Shown here in pieces: positions 34,399-46,506 of a stretch of 64,000 bases of DNA (positions within the stretch are counted from its first letter, which is position 1; every line of letters starts with the position of its first letter). This stretch comes from Dolomedes plantarius. Lineage: Eukaryota > Arthropoda > Arachnida > Araneae > Dolomedidae. The translations under genes were made by a program, and so were the position numbers. The notes under the pieces were generated by a model that made no database searches, had not been told where the DNA came from, and saw only the letters and a list, made by a program, of their open reading frames with translations. The DNA is taken from assembly GCA_907164885.2 (NCBI GenBank), contig OU015490.1, positions 17,791,940 through 17,855,939 of the forward strand, given 5' to 3'.

Positions 34399-35064
34399 TA
34401 GGGTTTATACTAAAACCTACTTTTTGAAAAAAAACTGTTTTCGAATTTCAGATTTCCAAAAAAAACCGGTTTTAGCCCGTTTTCGAATTTTTGCCAAAAA
34501 AAAAATAGAATAGGGGAAAATATTTTATTTAATTTAAATAAAATAACAAAAAACGTAATCAATATCAAAGTCAAAATATAAAAAAAAAATTAAGGATTAC
34601 ACATTACTTACACAAAATAACGAAAACTCAAACAAAAATTTCAAATAATATTTATATTCATTTCACTAATTTCATTTTCTCCTAAGAAAATAGGATTTTA
34701 AAAAACATAAAATATCCACTGAACGGTGGCTAAGTCTTGTTCTTATTTTGGACACAATATTGCCTGAAATTGAAAATACTCGTTCACTAGATACTGAGCT
34801 CGGTTTTGTAGTTTTCAGGCCTTCAAATAACAAATCTAAGTTTTTGGTTCTTTTATTCGTTGCCTCAAATAATGAAAATTCAGCTTTCAGTGTCTTTGGA
34901 TTTGTAAGTTTTTCTTCAGGGTCTTCAAGAAATCAAATAAGTTAAATATTAATTTTCACATAATAATTTGAATTCTTTTAAACCGGTTTTCTTATTTAAA
35001 AACCGGTTTTCAAATGTGACAAATTTATTTTCAAAACCAGGTTTGAAAAACCCGTCAAACACTA
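34399..35064 (-). mobile_element. hAT deletion derivative (TAGGGTTT ends)
   Basis: The left end TAGGGTTT and the right end AAACACTA (reversed TAGTGTTT) are flanked by CTTGAGAG and CTTGACAG, an 8-bp duplication with one mismatch. AACCGGTTT motifs recur near both ends. The 666-bp element encodes only a hAT C-terminus. Confidence 0.8.
34675..34920 (-). pseudogene. hAT transposase, C-terminal dimerisation fragment
   Basis: The minus strand reads TTKPSSVSSERVFSISGNIV followed by SKIRTRLSHRSVDILCFLKS and YFLRRK then a stop. This is the hAT dimerisation signature (P.SS..SER.FS..G.I...R..L....D.L.FLK). The catalytic domain is absent. The upstream part, LKAEFSLFEATNKRTKNLDL, is readable but unassigned. 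Confidence 0.85.
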
Positions 35065-35099
35065 CTTGACAGTGCTGAATAATGGCGATTCAAAGTTTG

Positions 35100-35844
35100 C
35101 GGATGAAAGCATAGGGCACCTAGATATCATAAAAGACAACTTGTAAATATAATATAAATTGTATTTATAATATAAACCAGTTGGTACCAGTCAAAACATG
35201 GCGGCTGGATAGTAAATAAATGTGCTAATACACAAATTGTACCCAACACATCATCACCAAATGTTGAAAATCATAATATTAAGAAGAGAGAAATACACTT
35301 TCAAATATTAGTATTGAACCCAATAAAAAGCAACATGGTTACTCGAAAGTGCAAAATAGACAATTTCCATCAGGTTTAGTTCTATATCTCACAACCATAA
35401 TTAAAAATAATTACAAACTAAAAAGACTTTTTATATACCATGTTTTTAAATTTTCTGTTGAATCATATAAACTTGATAATTCTATGTATTAATAAATACT
35501 TTTTAAAAAATTTTTTGAAAGAAAATGAAGTTAATTGGAAGTCAAGTTGCGTTTGGCTTGTTGCATTTGACTAGTTCCCTTTCCGGCCAATAGAAGGCTG
35601 CACCAGTCTAAAAAACAAAATTAACCGAAAATTTATTTAATTCTGCTTAAATATGGCTAAAAGTGTTAAAAAAATGCATTGTCATCGTGTTCTGAGCTAT
35701 TCTAAAAGTTTCAAATGTCTAGCTAGTCGGGAAGTTAGTTAAAATTCGATTGCAAGATTTGTACGGGACAAACACACACACACACAAGAAAGCAAGTTAA
35801 TAAAAACATGGTAATAAAAATAGCAGAGAGAGAGAGAGCTATAG
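35100..35844. other. Gene-free stretch
   Basis: AT-rich, with short CA and GA microsatellites near 35771 and 35822. No coding region was recognised. Confidence 0.5.
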
Positions 35845-36120
35845 AGATTCCTCGGAATAAACAAATTAACGTGTTTATGCTGCCTCGTGCTTAGTAACTA
35901 AAACCAGATTTAAACATGTCACTGCGCATGCGCAGAAAGCAATTTTTGATAATAATCGCTTATTAATAGAGATTGCGGTTACAAAAATCAAATTTGACAC
36001 CTTAATAGATTAAAATCTTTTGTTTAAGACCAAAATGAAATAAATTGATGCAGTAGTTTTCTCCCACGGACTGCCCAAAGAGTCGAATTAGCAACTTGAA
36101 TATAGAGATGTTATTCCGTC
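35845..36120 (+). repeat. Dispersed repeat E, copy 1
   Basis: Same-orientation partner of 56195-56500. Shared blocks include ATTTAAACATGTC.CTG, GCATGCGCA, ATAGATTAAAATCTTT, AAGACCAAAATGAAATAAAT and CACGGACTGCCCAA. No coding frame or ends were recognised. Confidence 0.75.
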
Positions 36121-36285
36121 ATACTTACTTCTGGGTGCAAAATTTATGTTACATAAAATAATCAAACTTGAAACAGCATGTGACGTTTTTAAAAAGGATC
36201 TGGACGATTATATTTTGAACCTCAGCTATAGGTATGTTACACCTTTAGTTTTGTTACGCGAGTGGAAAACAATAGTTTTAGTTTA

Positions 36286-37030
36286 CTTGCCGCCGCGCGA
36301 CCAGCTTGGTCGATTTTAGTTTCATATTTTCTTTTGCAAAACAACCCAACTGAAAGTAACATATGTAAGGAATGTTACCATTACCTGCCATCATAAATAT
36401 ACGTTGTTAAGGGGTGGTGGGAGTCCAGCTGAAAAATATATAATCATTGTTAAATTCACCATAAGACTGATTCTGAGACATCGTGATTGAAAAATGTGAA
36501 TTTCCATTACTTCAGAACAGAGTTATAGATAAGACTTAGAAATCCAACACCGATGATTTTAAAAATGACATCCCTCTCTGTATGTGCTATTGTTCACAGT
36601 TCAGATATCCACACTTGATCATATCAAATAGTAAATTGTTGGGAAAATATCTTCACTTTTAAAATGGAGTAAAAATTCAGCAAGTACTAAAATATAGTGT
36701 GGATTACAACTATGATATCTATAAAACTTCTTGATATACACGGTTGAGAATTTCAGGAGTAGGAGATGCTACAGTGACAGAATCAAAAGAACGGACTCAA
36801 GATAAACCTACGTACAACCGTCCATGACTTAACACTGGACTTGATAGTTCTAAACATATTTTGTCAAAAAATCAGCGGTTGTATAACAAATGTCGCTGAC
36901 TACACACACGCGGTTTTAAATTGCGGACGGCCGCTAATGTTTACACCCGGTAGTTGCAGCCGTTGCCATTCGGAGTGTAAAAATATCGTCGATTTTTGTG
37001 CCGCATACCTACGCGTTTTATATATATAGA
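36286..37030 (-). mobile_element. Non-autonomous Helitron C, copy 2
   Basis: Reversed, it starts TCTATATATATAAAACGCG and ends with the hairpin CGACCAAGCTGGTCG and GCAAG before T (CTAG changed to CAAG). The interior matches copy 1, for example TAGGTATGCGGC and the ACGTATATTTATGATG/GGCAGGTAATGGTAACATT region. The base before the 5' end is T rather than A. Confidence 0.85.
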
Positions 37031-37832
37031 ATTTTAGGATTTCCTTCAACATTTTATCAATTCTGTGCTTGTTGTGCAAAGGGTGTTAAGTCCGAAATGG
37101 GCTAAAATGAGTTATCAAGTCAGGCATGTTTGAAAAATCGCTGTCTCTTGCAGGGTGCAGAAAGCTAAGTCCAATTCCACTCCTAAATATTTTTATTCAT
37201 CAGGGAAAAAATGTGAAACAGAACACAAACGTATTAGTGTTAAAGGGGTTATGTCCCAATCAAGGACTTAACACTCTTTACTCAACAAAGATAAAATTGG
37301 AAAAATTTCCTTAAAAAAATAATTAAAATTTAAACTTAAAAAAACTGACTTTTCAAAAGCCGTTTTTTTTTCAATCCTATTTTTCTCAAAACTACGATTT
37401 TGGACTTGACACTCTTTACACTGCAAGCGCAGAATTATAAGGGGCATACATATCATCACTGGAATAGAGAGGCTAGTCAAGAGGTTAAGTTATTAAGAAA
37501 AAATTTGTTTTTTGCCCTATAGATAAAGCAGGGTCAAATTTTGCAGTAATTTGGAAATAATATTTCATAAAAACAATTAAAGCGGAACCAAGCAATAGTA
37601 ATACTTAAAAAAATTATATGGACAGGATATAAATGTATGATTTAAAAAATTTAGTGCCTTCGCAAGAAAAAGTGGTATTCCTGTTTCTGATCGAACTCTT
37701 CCCTATTTGTTTTGCACACCAGAATTTCATAAAAATCCTGTAAAATTTCGTTTTATATGCAGCAATGATGGGATGATTGATGCAATAATTTCAATCTCAG
37801 CTTATAAAAGTACCTAAAAAATATTCTAATTA
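37031..37832. other. Gene-free stretch
   Basis: AT-rich; no coding region, repeat or transposon end was recognised. Confidence 0.5.
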
Positions 37833-39215
37833 CATTGCTGGCCATCGAAATTGCAACACCGGGAAGGAAAGCAAATAACAAAACCTTTCTTATTGCACGT
37901 ATACAGCATAGTAGGAAGAAAACATGATTAAATTTGTGGGCGATTTGGGGGTTTACAGTCTCCGAAATGAGTACTCACAGATGCCGCATGTGGCAAATAA
38001 AACGGCTCCAAGCCGGTTAGGTATCGAGTCGAAATGGGATTGGATAAGAGATACAGACAAGTCATTCCACGCTGCTCTAAGTCTATGCCACACTTCATCA
38101 ATCGAGGTGGCTGCCCAGTCTCTCGGCAACCCATGACGAGAATTTTGTAATGTGTGAGAGATCTGGAGAACGTGCTGGACAGGTCAACAGTCGAACACCC
38201 TCTGTGTCGAGGTAGGTCAGGACAAGACGGGCAACATGCGGTCTCGCGTTATCTTGTTGAAAGATGACGTCTCGGAGGCCTCGAAGAGAGGTCACAGCCG
38301 CCTGCCTTAAGATCTGAGAAATGTAACTCTGGCTGTTCAGATGACCGACGACGCGAACAAGATGTGTTCGTGTCGTTTACCCAATGGCTTCCCATACAAC
38401 CACACCAGGTGCAGGGCCCGTATGACGGCATCGAATGCAAGCAGGCCACGCGCGTTCTCCTCGGTGCCCCCAGACGCGGATACGTCCATCATGCTGCTGC
38501 ACGCAGAATCGGGACTCGTCTGAAAAGACGACGTGGTGCCACTCCTGTATCCAGTTTTGTCGTTGGGCGCACCACTGTCGCCGCGCGTCTCTATGCTGCA
38601 GTGTCAATGGAAGCCGCAGTAATGGTCACCGTGCAGACAGTCCGTGCTGCTCCAGACGTCGTCGCACTGTTCGTCTGGATATTTGTCGGGCTGCAAACAA
38701 GACCTGACTCAAGGTCTGTGATGTGGCTGTACGATCCTGCAAGGCTGATCTGACCACATGCCTGTCCTCTCGAGCGTTAGTGGCGGGAGGCCGTTGAGAT
38801 CATGCATGGCGTTCAGTATGACCCTCCTGAACCCATCGATTCCATATTCGCATGACTGTCGTTGGAATCCGACCAATGCGAGTAGCAATATCGCGGAACA
38901 ATAATCCGCACTCTCGATAGGCGCCGATCCTGCCGCTATCGAATTTCGACACGTATTTATAGTTGTTTCTCCTTCTTATATGAGGCATAACACTGTCTTC
39001 TCACAAACAACCAACATTCAAATGCGATTTCCGAATGAGAAAACCGCTGCGTAACTCTCCTTTTATGCAGAGTTTGAGATGTTGTTTCTCCCTCCTGCGC
39101 CCTTCGATTGCGCTTTAATGCTAATCATTTGCATTTACCAGAATCGTCTTCCTCTCATGCGAATTTGATGTTTGTATCATCCCAAATTCATGGCCAGCTT
39201 TAATGGCCAGCGGTG
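37833..39215 (-). mobile_element. Tc1-like element 3
   Basis: The ends CATTGCTGGCCAT and, reversed, CACCGCTGGCCAT are flanked by TA (37831-37832 and 39216-39217). It belongs to the same family as the partial element at the window start. Length 1383 bp. Confidence 0.9.
37928..38988 (-). pseudogene. Tc1-family transposase, disrupted
   Basis: The minus frame starts with MPHIRRRNNYKYVSKFDSGR and a helix-turn-helix (ECGLLFRDIATRIGRIPTTV). The core shows VVFSDESRFCVQQHDGRIRV (first Asp), VIFQQDNARPHVARLVLTYL (second Asp) and SPDLS. The expected PIE Glu motif has become SHIT after a frameshift near 38130, and the text resumes SWVAERLGSHLD. Stops and shifts also lie near 38805 and 38377. The C-terminus HFDSIPNRLGAVLFATCGIC is readable in another frame. 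Inactive. Confidence 0.88.
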
Positions 39216-39694
39216 TATATTCAAATATAAATTCAAAAAGAGTTCATTCTGGATAATTTACAATACAATGGAACTTGTGTAGAGCCCGGATAACGACTTT
39301 ATAAATAACATTCAGTAATTATTCAGTACACACATATGATGTTGAGAACTTATTTACAAACATACCAATAGCACAGATTTTAAAACATTCTCTCTAAATC
39401 TGTAGGACCTTTTGCTCAGGGTACTTTCCCCCCCTTATTTACAGGTGTAAACACAATCACTTGATTACTGCACACTACAGATTTCCACATTTCTCGCATC
39501 TAGTAAGGTAAGTTGGGGTAACTGGGCCATAGATTTTCAACTTTTTCAACTTTTTCAAGAGGTGGGGAACGCGCGGCCTCCGTCATCATCTCTTGCGGTC
39601 TTCATAAAAGCTAGCACTTGTATTAATTAATATTTAATTGTATAGATTACAACAATTTCCAAATCAATAGAATTAAATAAAGAACGGCATGAAT

Positions 39695-39740
39695 GTATGT
39701 ACAGTGTCGGCCAAAATAAAGTTGACATTTTGAAATTGTC
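39695..39740. mobile_element. Single Tc3-like terminal repeat
   Basis: CAGTGTCGGCCAAAATAAAG followed by TTGACATTTTG resembles a Tc3-group terminus after TA. No inverse partner was found within element P. Confidence 0.4.
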
Positions 39741-40497
39741 GTCTAAAGTCGCTACAATTGTATATTTATTCAAATGAGCTTCGTTTACCTTGATTGTATG
39801 ATACTTTAACTACACTTTATATGTACTTTGATGCTCAGAGTTTTTTAGCAATACTACCAGACATGTTATAGGATCTCGACACAAAAACTATTTTCTTACT
39901 ATTATTGTCGTGACTGACTCCGTGTACGTTAAAACGTATTTTTTTCTGCAAAAAAAAATAATAATTAATGATTAATGTTATAATAAGTTTTTATCCTTAT
40001 GTGAATACAAAAATATTTTATATTGTAACTTTTTATGTCAAATAATAAATAAAGAAGGACTTAATTTTTTTTGTTATTTTTCTATATAATGCACCAAATT
40101 GTTAAAACTATACCTAACTAAAATAATTTCATAAATGTCGCATTTATAGGTTGATCAACTTATGCGGCCTCCTTTATTACTACCTAATTTAAACGTGGCC
40201 TCTAATGGTAAAAAGGTTCCCCCACCTCTGTACTATACATTTAACACATTAAAATTATACTAATATATTTAATTTTCAAAAATCTTTGTATTACGTGTAT
40301 TTTAGTAAGTCTTATGGAATCTGTTTAAGGTACGATATTGGATTTTATTATATATATATTATATATAAATATTGTATATATTTTTAAATACAGATGAGTC
40401 CAGTTCCACTGATGATTGCGATAGCTGGACCACCCAGGTCTATTGCTTAGAATAAACAACAGAATCTGTGACTGGGTAACTGGGTCCAATACTTGTA

Positions 40498-41480
40498 CCA
40501 GTATAGTTAATAAGTCCGGGGACTACCCTCCCCCTCATGCCCGGTGTGTGGGAGAACCGAAATAACGATGTGGTTTGCAAGTCTGGTTGTCTGCGTACGC
40601 GTGAGACGTCACATGACGCTAAGGCGCTAATTCGTCTAGTGCTAAGGCGCGCAGCTCACCATTTGGCTGCAGACTGTCAGCCTGTGATGTCGATGTAGCA
40701 AAATGTCCTTTTTGGAGCAACGTTCCAACATTAAATTCTGCTACAAATTAGGAAAAACCACTGCAGAAACGTTACGGTTACAGCAAAAAAGGCATCGAGA
40801 CGAAGCTTTGTGCAGATCGAAAGTTTTCAAATGGTACAGCTTGTTTAAAATGGGAGAGACGCTGTTGCAGATGATCCGCGAAGTGGGTGGCCAGTGACCC
40901 CACAAACGGAGGCGAACATCCAGCGGGTAGGAGCAGTGGTTGTTTGGTTGGTTGAAGTTTATTGTTGCGAGGTCCAGAAAGGACAAGCTGCGCCAAACAC
41001 AGGGTAACATTGTAAACAAATGATATGTACAGGTTCTTCGTCGTCTCCGGGAGGCAATCCATGGTAAACGTCCACACGTTTGGAAATCCAACATGCAGAT
41101 GTTGTTGCATGACAATGTCCCGGTGCACCGATCCCTGATGGTGCAACAATCCCTTGCTAAACACGGCACCACAGTTCTGCCACAGCCCCCGTATTCCCCA
41201 GACCTCGCTCCTTGCGATTTCTACCTGTTCCCGAAACTGAAAGATCGCATCAAGGGCAAGCGGTTTGCAAATGCCGAAGAAGTGATGGCAACAGCGACAA
41301 CCGCTTTACGACAGCTCTCACGCAACGGTTTCCAGGACTGTTTCCAGAAGCTGTATCAACGCTGGCAGAAGTGTATATTTACGGAAGAACATTATTTTGA
41401 AGGTGATTGGATTCAGAAGACTTTGTAAGTGTATTCGTTGCTGTAGTAAATCAAGTCCTCGAATTTATTGACTGTACGAG
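40498..41480 (+). mobile_element. Mariner element, internally deleted
   Basis: The ends CCAGTATAGTTAATAAG...CGGGGACT and, reversed, CTCGTACAGTCAATAAA...CGAGGACT are inverted and flanked by TA (40496-40497 and 41481-41482). The 983-bp element lies inside element P. Confidence 0.8.
40703..41428 (+). pseudogene. Mariner transposase, middle deleted
   Basis: ATG at 40703 starts MSFLEQRSNIKFCYKLGKTT, the mariner N-terminal helix-turn-helix, and continues RSKVFKWYSLFKMGETLLQM. After the next stop the central region, including the first catalytic Asp, is gone and an unrelated stretch of about 100 bp intervenes. The C-terminal half then reads NMQMLLHDNVPVHRSLMVQQ (second Asp), PQPPYSPDLAPCDFYLFPKL (third Asp, DD34D) and CFQKLYQRWQKCIFTEEHYF. 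Non-functional. Confidence 0.9.
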
Positions 41481-41924
41481 TATATCTAGAAAGAAAAAAA
41501 ATCTACCCCCATTTAAAAATAATTTTTCAAAGCGTTCATGTATCTTACCAATGTTGTAAGATAGATTGTTGCGAACACCGGAAAAAAATGACACACAAAG
41601 TGATTAAAAAACGCAAGGGAATTGATAGTAAACACATTTTCAGAAGTACAAACATACTTTCTAGTTTAGTTAGTAGCTGTAACGACTTTTTCTCTTCAAA
41701 AATTCAATATTAATTTGACTTTAATAAGCCCCGAGTTAGTTAATGAGTTAATGGGCTAATTAATGCGTCACTTGCAAAAAATGTTTTTGTAATAACTTAA
41801 CCAGTAGTAAGCTTATGTAAAAAAGAACACAAATAAGTGACTTAAATACTTAACTTATAATAAATAAAATTACTCATACTCAAATAAACAACCTTTTAAC
41901 TCTGGAACACTGAAAATTCTAGGT

Positions 41925-42420
41925 TTGAACATGGGGATTGGGGATCTAATCAGTCTTAAAATATCTTTCTTCTTCATACCACTGAATGTCCTCCTCTTCT
42001 GGAAATCACCAGTAAGTTAAACCAGCACTTTTCGGGTGTTTTATTTTCGCTTGGTCTCTATTTAAATCTACAACCTATCCAGGATATTTTGTACCATTAT
42101 ACGATGCAATAACATAGTCCTTTGATAACACTGATACCAGGTACAACTTCGTCCGATTCACAGTCCGCATTGCTCATACTTGTTGAGCCATCATCATCAG
42201 AGTCTGAATTCACTACAGGTTTCACCATTTTAAAACTGCAGAGACCAGAAGTTGAATGCAATGGGTTTTATAAAACTACTAAAGTCACAAGCTTAAATCC
42301 AATCTTTCTTTTCTTTTTCTGGGTTTTTTTTCCTCGCATTGCTTCTTCAATTTGCTGTTTCTCACTTTCTTTTTGCTTTCAAGTTTGTCTTTAAGTTTTT
42401 TCTTTACAATGTCATCTTTT
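41925..42420 (-). pseudogene. Pogo/Tigger-type transposase, C-terminal fragment
   Basis: On the minus strand one reads Lys/Glu-rich sequence, then NSDSDDDGSTS, then DYVIASYNGTKYPG, VVDLNRDQAKIKHPKSAGLT and FPEEEDIQWYEEERYFKTD with three stops. A Ser/Asp-rich linker followed by a YV...Y.G..YPG and W.P...D...Y module is typical of the C-terminal end of pogo-group transposases. The catalytic domain was not found. Confidence 0.6.
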
Positions 42421-42686
42421 TACTATTTTTTTAGGAGTTTTTCTTCTGTTTTTTATATTTTTTTCTTGGGAAGCACAAATCTTCCAACCTCTTTTATTCC
42501 AGTCTTTTTTCTATGTAAATATGACGCAAATCTTGGGTGAGTTGTAAGAAAAAATGAAACATGTTTGAACTCTCACAAGCTTTAAAAGTATAAATTTCTC
42601 CAACAACATTCTATCTATAACGGCCTTTGTCTTGATTGACTTTACTGCAACTTATCGACATAACATAATTTAACTACTTCAGATAC

Positions 42687-42710
42687 TTAGGTTAGGTTAG
42701 GTTAGGTTAG
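42687..42710 (+). repeat. Interstitial (TTAGG)4-5 run
   Basis: TTAGG is repeated in tandem and followed by TAG triplets. TTAGG is the ancestral arthropod telomere unit. This short run lies inside element P. Confidence 0.85.
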
Positions 42711-43159
42711 TAGTAGTAGTTAATATAAGCATAAGTGGGTCAGTGTGGGGTAACTGGGCTATACCTGGGCCCAGTTCCCCTGAAGGTATCGTCCAGTTGC
42801 CCCGAATCACTAAATCTGATGAGGCAACCGGGTCGTAACCCTTCACACACCTTTAACACCCAGAATAGGTTAAAACACTACACAGAAGGTTATTTTGACA
42901 TTAACTGAGCTAAAATTTCTTATATTCAATTTTCAAGAGATAAATTATTGAAATCACCCTTGTAGAAAGATGTTTTGTGGTGACAAATACAAAAAACATT
43001 AGCAGCTATAAAATATTCTTCAACCAAGCTGGAGAACAAAGGGCTGTTGTTTTATTGACTTCTGCTTACCAGTGTTGCCACAACAGAGTGGAATTCCCCC
43101 CTGATATGCAAAGGAAAAATTTGGGAGGGGATGGCCCAGTTACACCAATTTAGCTTAAT

Positions 43160-45659
43160 TCAATCAGAAGACTAAAACAGCTCTATTAAGTTGTTGATTA
43201 TGATTTATTTCAACGCTATAAACCCTCATATTTCGCTGGCGGCTATTTCACAACTCATAGTAATGGAACTTATTCGAAGTTGCAAACTTATTCGAAGTCG
43301 GCAATCCTTGGACACATTTTCTCCGTAGGTTATCATTAAGGCGAGCGAATCAAATAGGATTAGCACACAGAAACTTTAAGCAGAAGGTCCCGGTATAATA
43401 AGTCCTCGTGTAGCAAAAACTGACCGCAGCGCCGTCAGCTAACAAACCTGTCAGCTCGACTCTGGGAGCCACCAGGCAGTACCTAGAGCCAGTTTGAGGT
43501 AAACTGCAGGATTCGTTTCAATTATACAATGAGCGTTTGTTCATTGACCGGGTACGATATTTTTCGCCTCAGTAGGAAACAAAACTTTTTTGGAGATTGT
43601 TTGTCTATGAATAGGTTTTAGATAAAGGTGTTTGTCTTGTAAATGCAAGTTATCGTCCATCTTAAAACGCAACAAAAGTAAATTTAAATGGATATTATCT
43701 AAAAAAAATTTTTTTTAAATGTTGCCAGTGTAAAGAATAACTCTAACCATTCACCATATCATGGTGGTCAAATTTTATCGTTTTACGAAATAGTGAGGAT
43801 GATATGCTCTCGAATTTTTAAGTTAAGAATATTGGTTTTATTGTTCGCTGTAACATATCGAAAATTTTGGCCACTCTTTACGTACAGCTGAGATTTATTT
43901 TTAAATTAACCAGTTTTAAAATTAAAAGTTTACACAATCGGAATACGTTTTTGTTTATATCTTATTTGATGTTTGATTTTGGGAAAATTGCAGCCATTAG
44001 TTGCAAAGTTAAACAGATGGGAAAGTTGCATGCATTTTAACACACTGTCATATTAAAAATAAGTCATTTCGACTTCAGTTTACATATTTGAAAATAATTA
44101 CGCGAAAGAAATGATTTTATCAGCACTCCCATCCCACTATACGTTGAGAGCTTTAAATGTGGATACTGACAATATAACTTGCGTTTAATTTTAAATGATC
44201 CTTTCCTCGTGCCGGGCGATCTTTACGAGAGAAGGAGACGCCGTCATGGGGGTCCTATGAGGGGAAAACCCAAGGCGATCAGTCTAGGTTGGGGAGTGAG
44301 TGAGAACAGTGCGTAGGAGTGTGACCCCAAAGAACTTGTTTGTTTGCTATCACTCAGAGTCAGGTGACTGTGGAAGAGATTAGTGAATGTAAATATAATA
44401 CATAAGTTCTGTGGATAATTTTAGCATTGTGCTTGTTCATGAGTAGTACGAATAAAATTTTTGAATATTCATCGAAATATTTTGAATAAAACATTTTGAA
44501 TATTCATCTGTGTTAAATCTGTTACCGTTAACGTCGTCGATCAGAGAAAGATCTAGGTGAGAGCGACACCCTTTTTAACTGTTTTCCCCTAAAATGTACT
44601 TCACATCTCCATTCATATGGGGCAGCATTCTAATTTCCGACTGGTTGAAACTGGTAATCTGTCTGTTCCACATTTCCCTTCTTCACTCTAGTAACGTATG
44701 AAAAACGGCTTTCCTAACCAACGAGCTCGCTTTTGGAATACGACAAATCTGGCCTACTGAAAGGTCTGTTACATTTCAAAGTTGTTGTGTCCTATGATAT
44801 TTGAGAGAAGCCGTTGCACTGTGAATGCACTTACACAGTGCACAGTGCACAGTTTGCTTCGTGCATTCAGTTATATCGAATCAAATATCTCAGTTATACG
44901 AATCAAATAGTCAGTTATGTTCAGAATATATTCAGTTATACGAATCAAATATCTTTTCGATTTGCTTCCCTTTTTTTCCCGACATCATATTATCTTTAGG
45001 GGTGGGGGAAGGAAATTTTAACATTCCCGCTATCATCTGACTAGCGATTCGGTGGTTACTCTTTACCGCATTTTCATCTATTTTAGACATGCGAGGTCGA
45101 GTGGTACGTTCATTATCATGGAAATCTCTTTTGGGCATAATAAATGCTTCAATTCCATGTTTCATGGCACTCGAAATATCAATAATTTCTTTCAAAGTAA
45201 AAGTTACAAGCCCTATTTACACCATGTGAGGTTTAGTGAATAGGATACCATAGTAAGTATGAATTTTTCATTTGATCTGTGTCGTCATAACAGAACGTAA
45301 CCTAGGATTAAATGTAAATAAAACGAGAAGAAATTCTCTTTAAATACTTTTGCTTTGTGATAGAACACAGAACCGCGTGTGTGATTTTAAAAATTTAATC
45401 AAGTTATGAACTATTAGTCCTGTCAGGCCACAATGTTTCGCATTATCCTCTATTTACAATTATTGGTAGGAAATCACATAAAGCAGAATCAAGTTTTGAG
45501 AAGTTGCTGCGTTACATGAGGATATAAGGCTGTAAGAACGCTTAAAAATGTTTCGGAAAAGGGAGGTGAAGAATTTCCACATGGATGATTATAGAAATCA
45601 ATCAAATATGCGTAGTGAGAATGGAAATCAGAAAAAAATTCGAAGAGATTTACTTAACA
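43160..45659. other. Gene-free stretch, possible LTR remnant
   Basis: No coding region was recognised. Around 44380-44570 there are two AATAAA signals with repeated TTTTGAATATTCATC, which could be an old LTR, but no matching partner was found. At 44868-44955 the unit CAGTTATACGAATCAAATA recurs three to four times. Confidence 0.4.
44865..44955. repeat. Short tandem repeat (CAGTTATACGAATCAAATA)
   Basis: Three to four imperfect copies of about 20-28 bases, preceded by GTGCACA triplicates. Confidence 0.8.
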
Positions 45660-46040
45660 CAAAGTAAGTTACATCTATTTTTTCACACAGAGAAAAAAAA
45701 TTCCCTATAAAATATGATTTCATAACGTCAGTTATATCTTTTATAAATAAAAGTTATAGTTTCTCTATATGAAATAAGAAAATAAATTTCCAGTTAACGA
45801 ACAAGAATGTTTAAATTATTTTTAAAAGTAAGAATTCTTTGTTATGTAAGTTATATCTTTAAAAGTAAGTTACATCTATTTTTTATCACTGAGAAAAAAA
45901 TTTCCTTAAAAATTGTGATTTCATGACGTCAGTTATATCATTTATAAATAAAATGTTATAGTTCCTCTATATGAAACAATAAAATAAAATACCGGCAAAA
46001 AAAGATTATTTAAATTATTTTTTAAAGTAATAATTTTTTG
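45660..46040. repeat. Two-copy tandem duplication, about 205-bp unit
   Basis: Both units run GTAAGTTACATCTATTTTTT, GAGAAAAAAA, TGATTTCATAACGTCAGTTA, CTCTATATGAAA and ATTTAAATTATTTTTAAAGT. Non-coding. Confidence 0.85.
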
Positions 46041-46506
46041 TAAAGGAAATGCATTTTATTGTTTAGAAACTTAGAGTTTCGAATAAAATCCTTGGAATCT
46101 TTTTCAGTTTGTGTTTATACACGTTGACTCTTTACCGGAACAATATGTTAATAATTCATTTATATATGTATTGCACATAGCAATATTTATAGCCTTTACA
46201 ATAAAGTACAAATTCCTCTAAAATAACCATACTAATTATTTTTTTGTTCATTTAAATACTCGATTTAATCAAGAAATATATAGGAAATCTAATGCTGTAA
46301 ACTTACCTGATAACAAGTCAAATACACAATTTATGCCCAGAACAAAATCCTTTAATTTCGTGAATGATGTACCATTTCCCGTATATAATAAGGCTAAACG
46401 CAATGTAACACTTTAACAAATAGTGATTTTTTTTTAGATATTCAAGTGGTTAAAGACACACTTAATGTAAACACATTTTTAATTAATTGTTGAGGGAAAA
46501 ATATCC

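Larger units (their letters stand above)
39506..43155 (-). mobile_element. Pogo/Tigger-like element P with nested mariner
   Basis: The left end AGGTAAGTTGGGGTAACTGG and, reversed, the right end AGCTAAATTGGTGTAACTGG match at most positions and both continue GCCAT. TA lies outside both ends (39504-39505, 43156-43157). Similar GGTAACTGGG words occur internally (40473, 42748). A pogo-type C-terminal fragment lies on the minus strand inside. A complete mariner copy lies at 40498-41480. Confidence 0.65.

Noticed and set aside
44865..44955. CRISPR-like array
   Set aside because: Repeats are imperfect and contiguous without spacers, in a eukaryotic genome.
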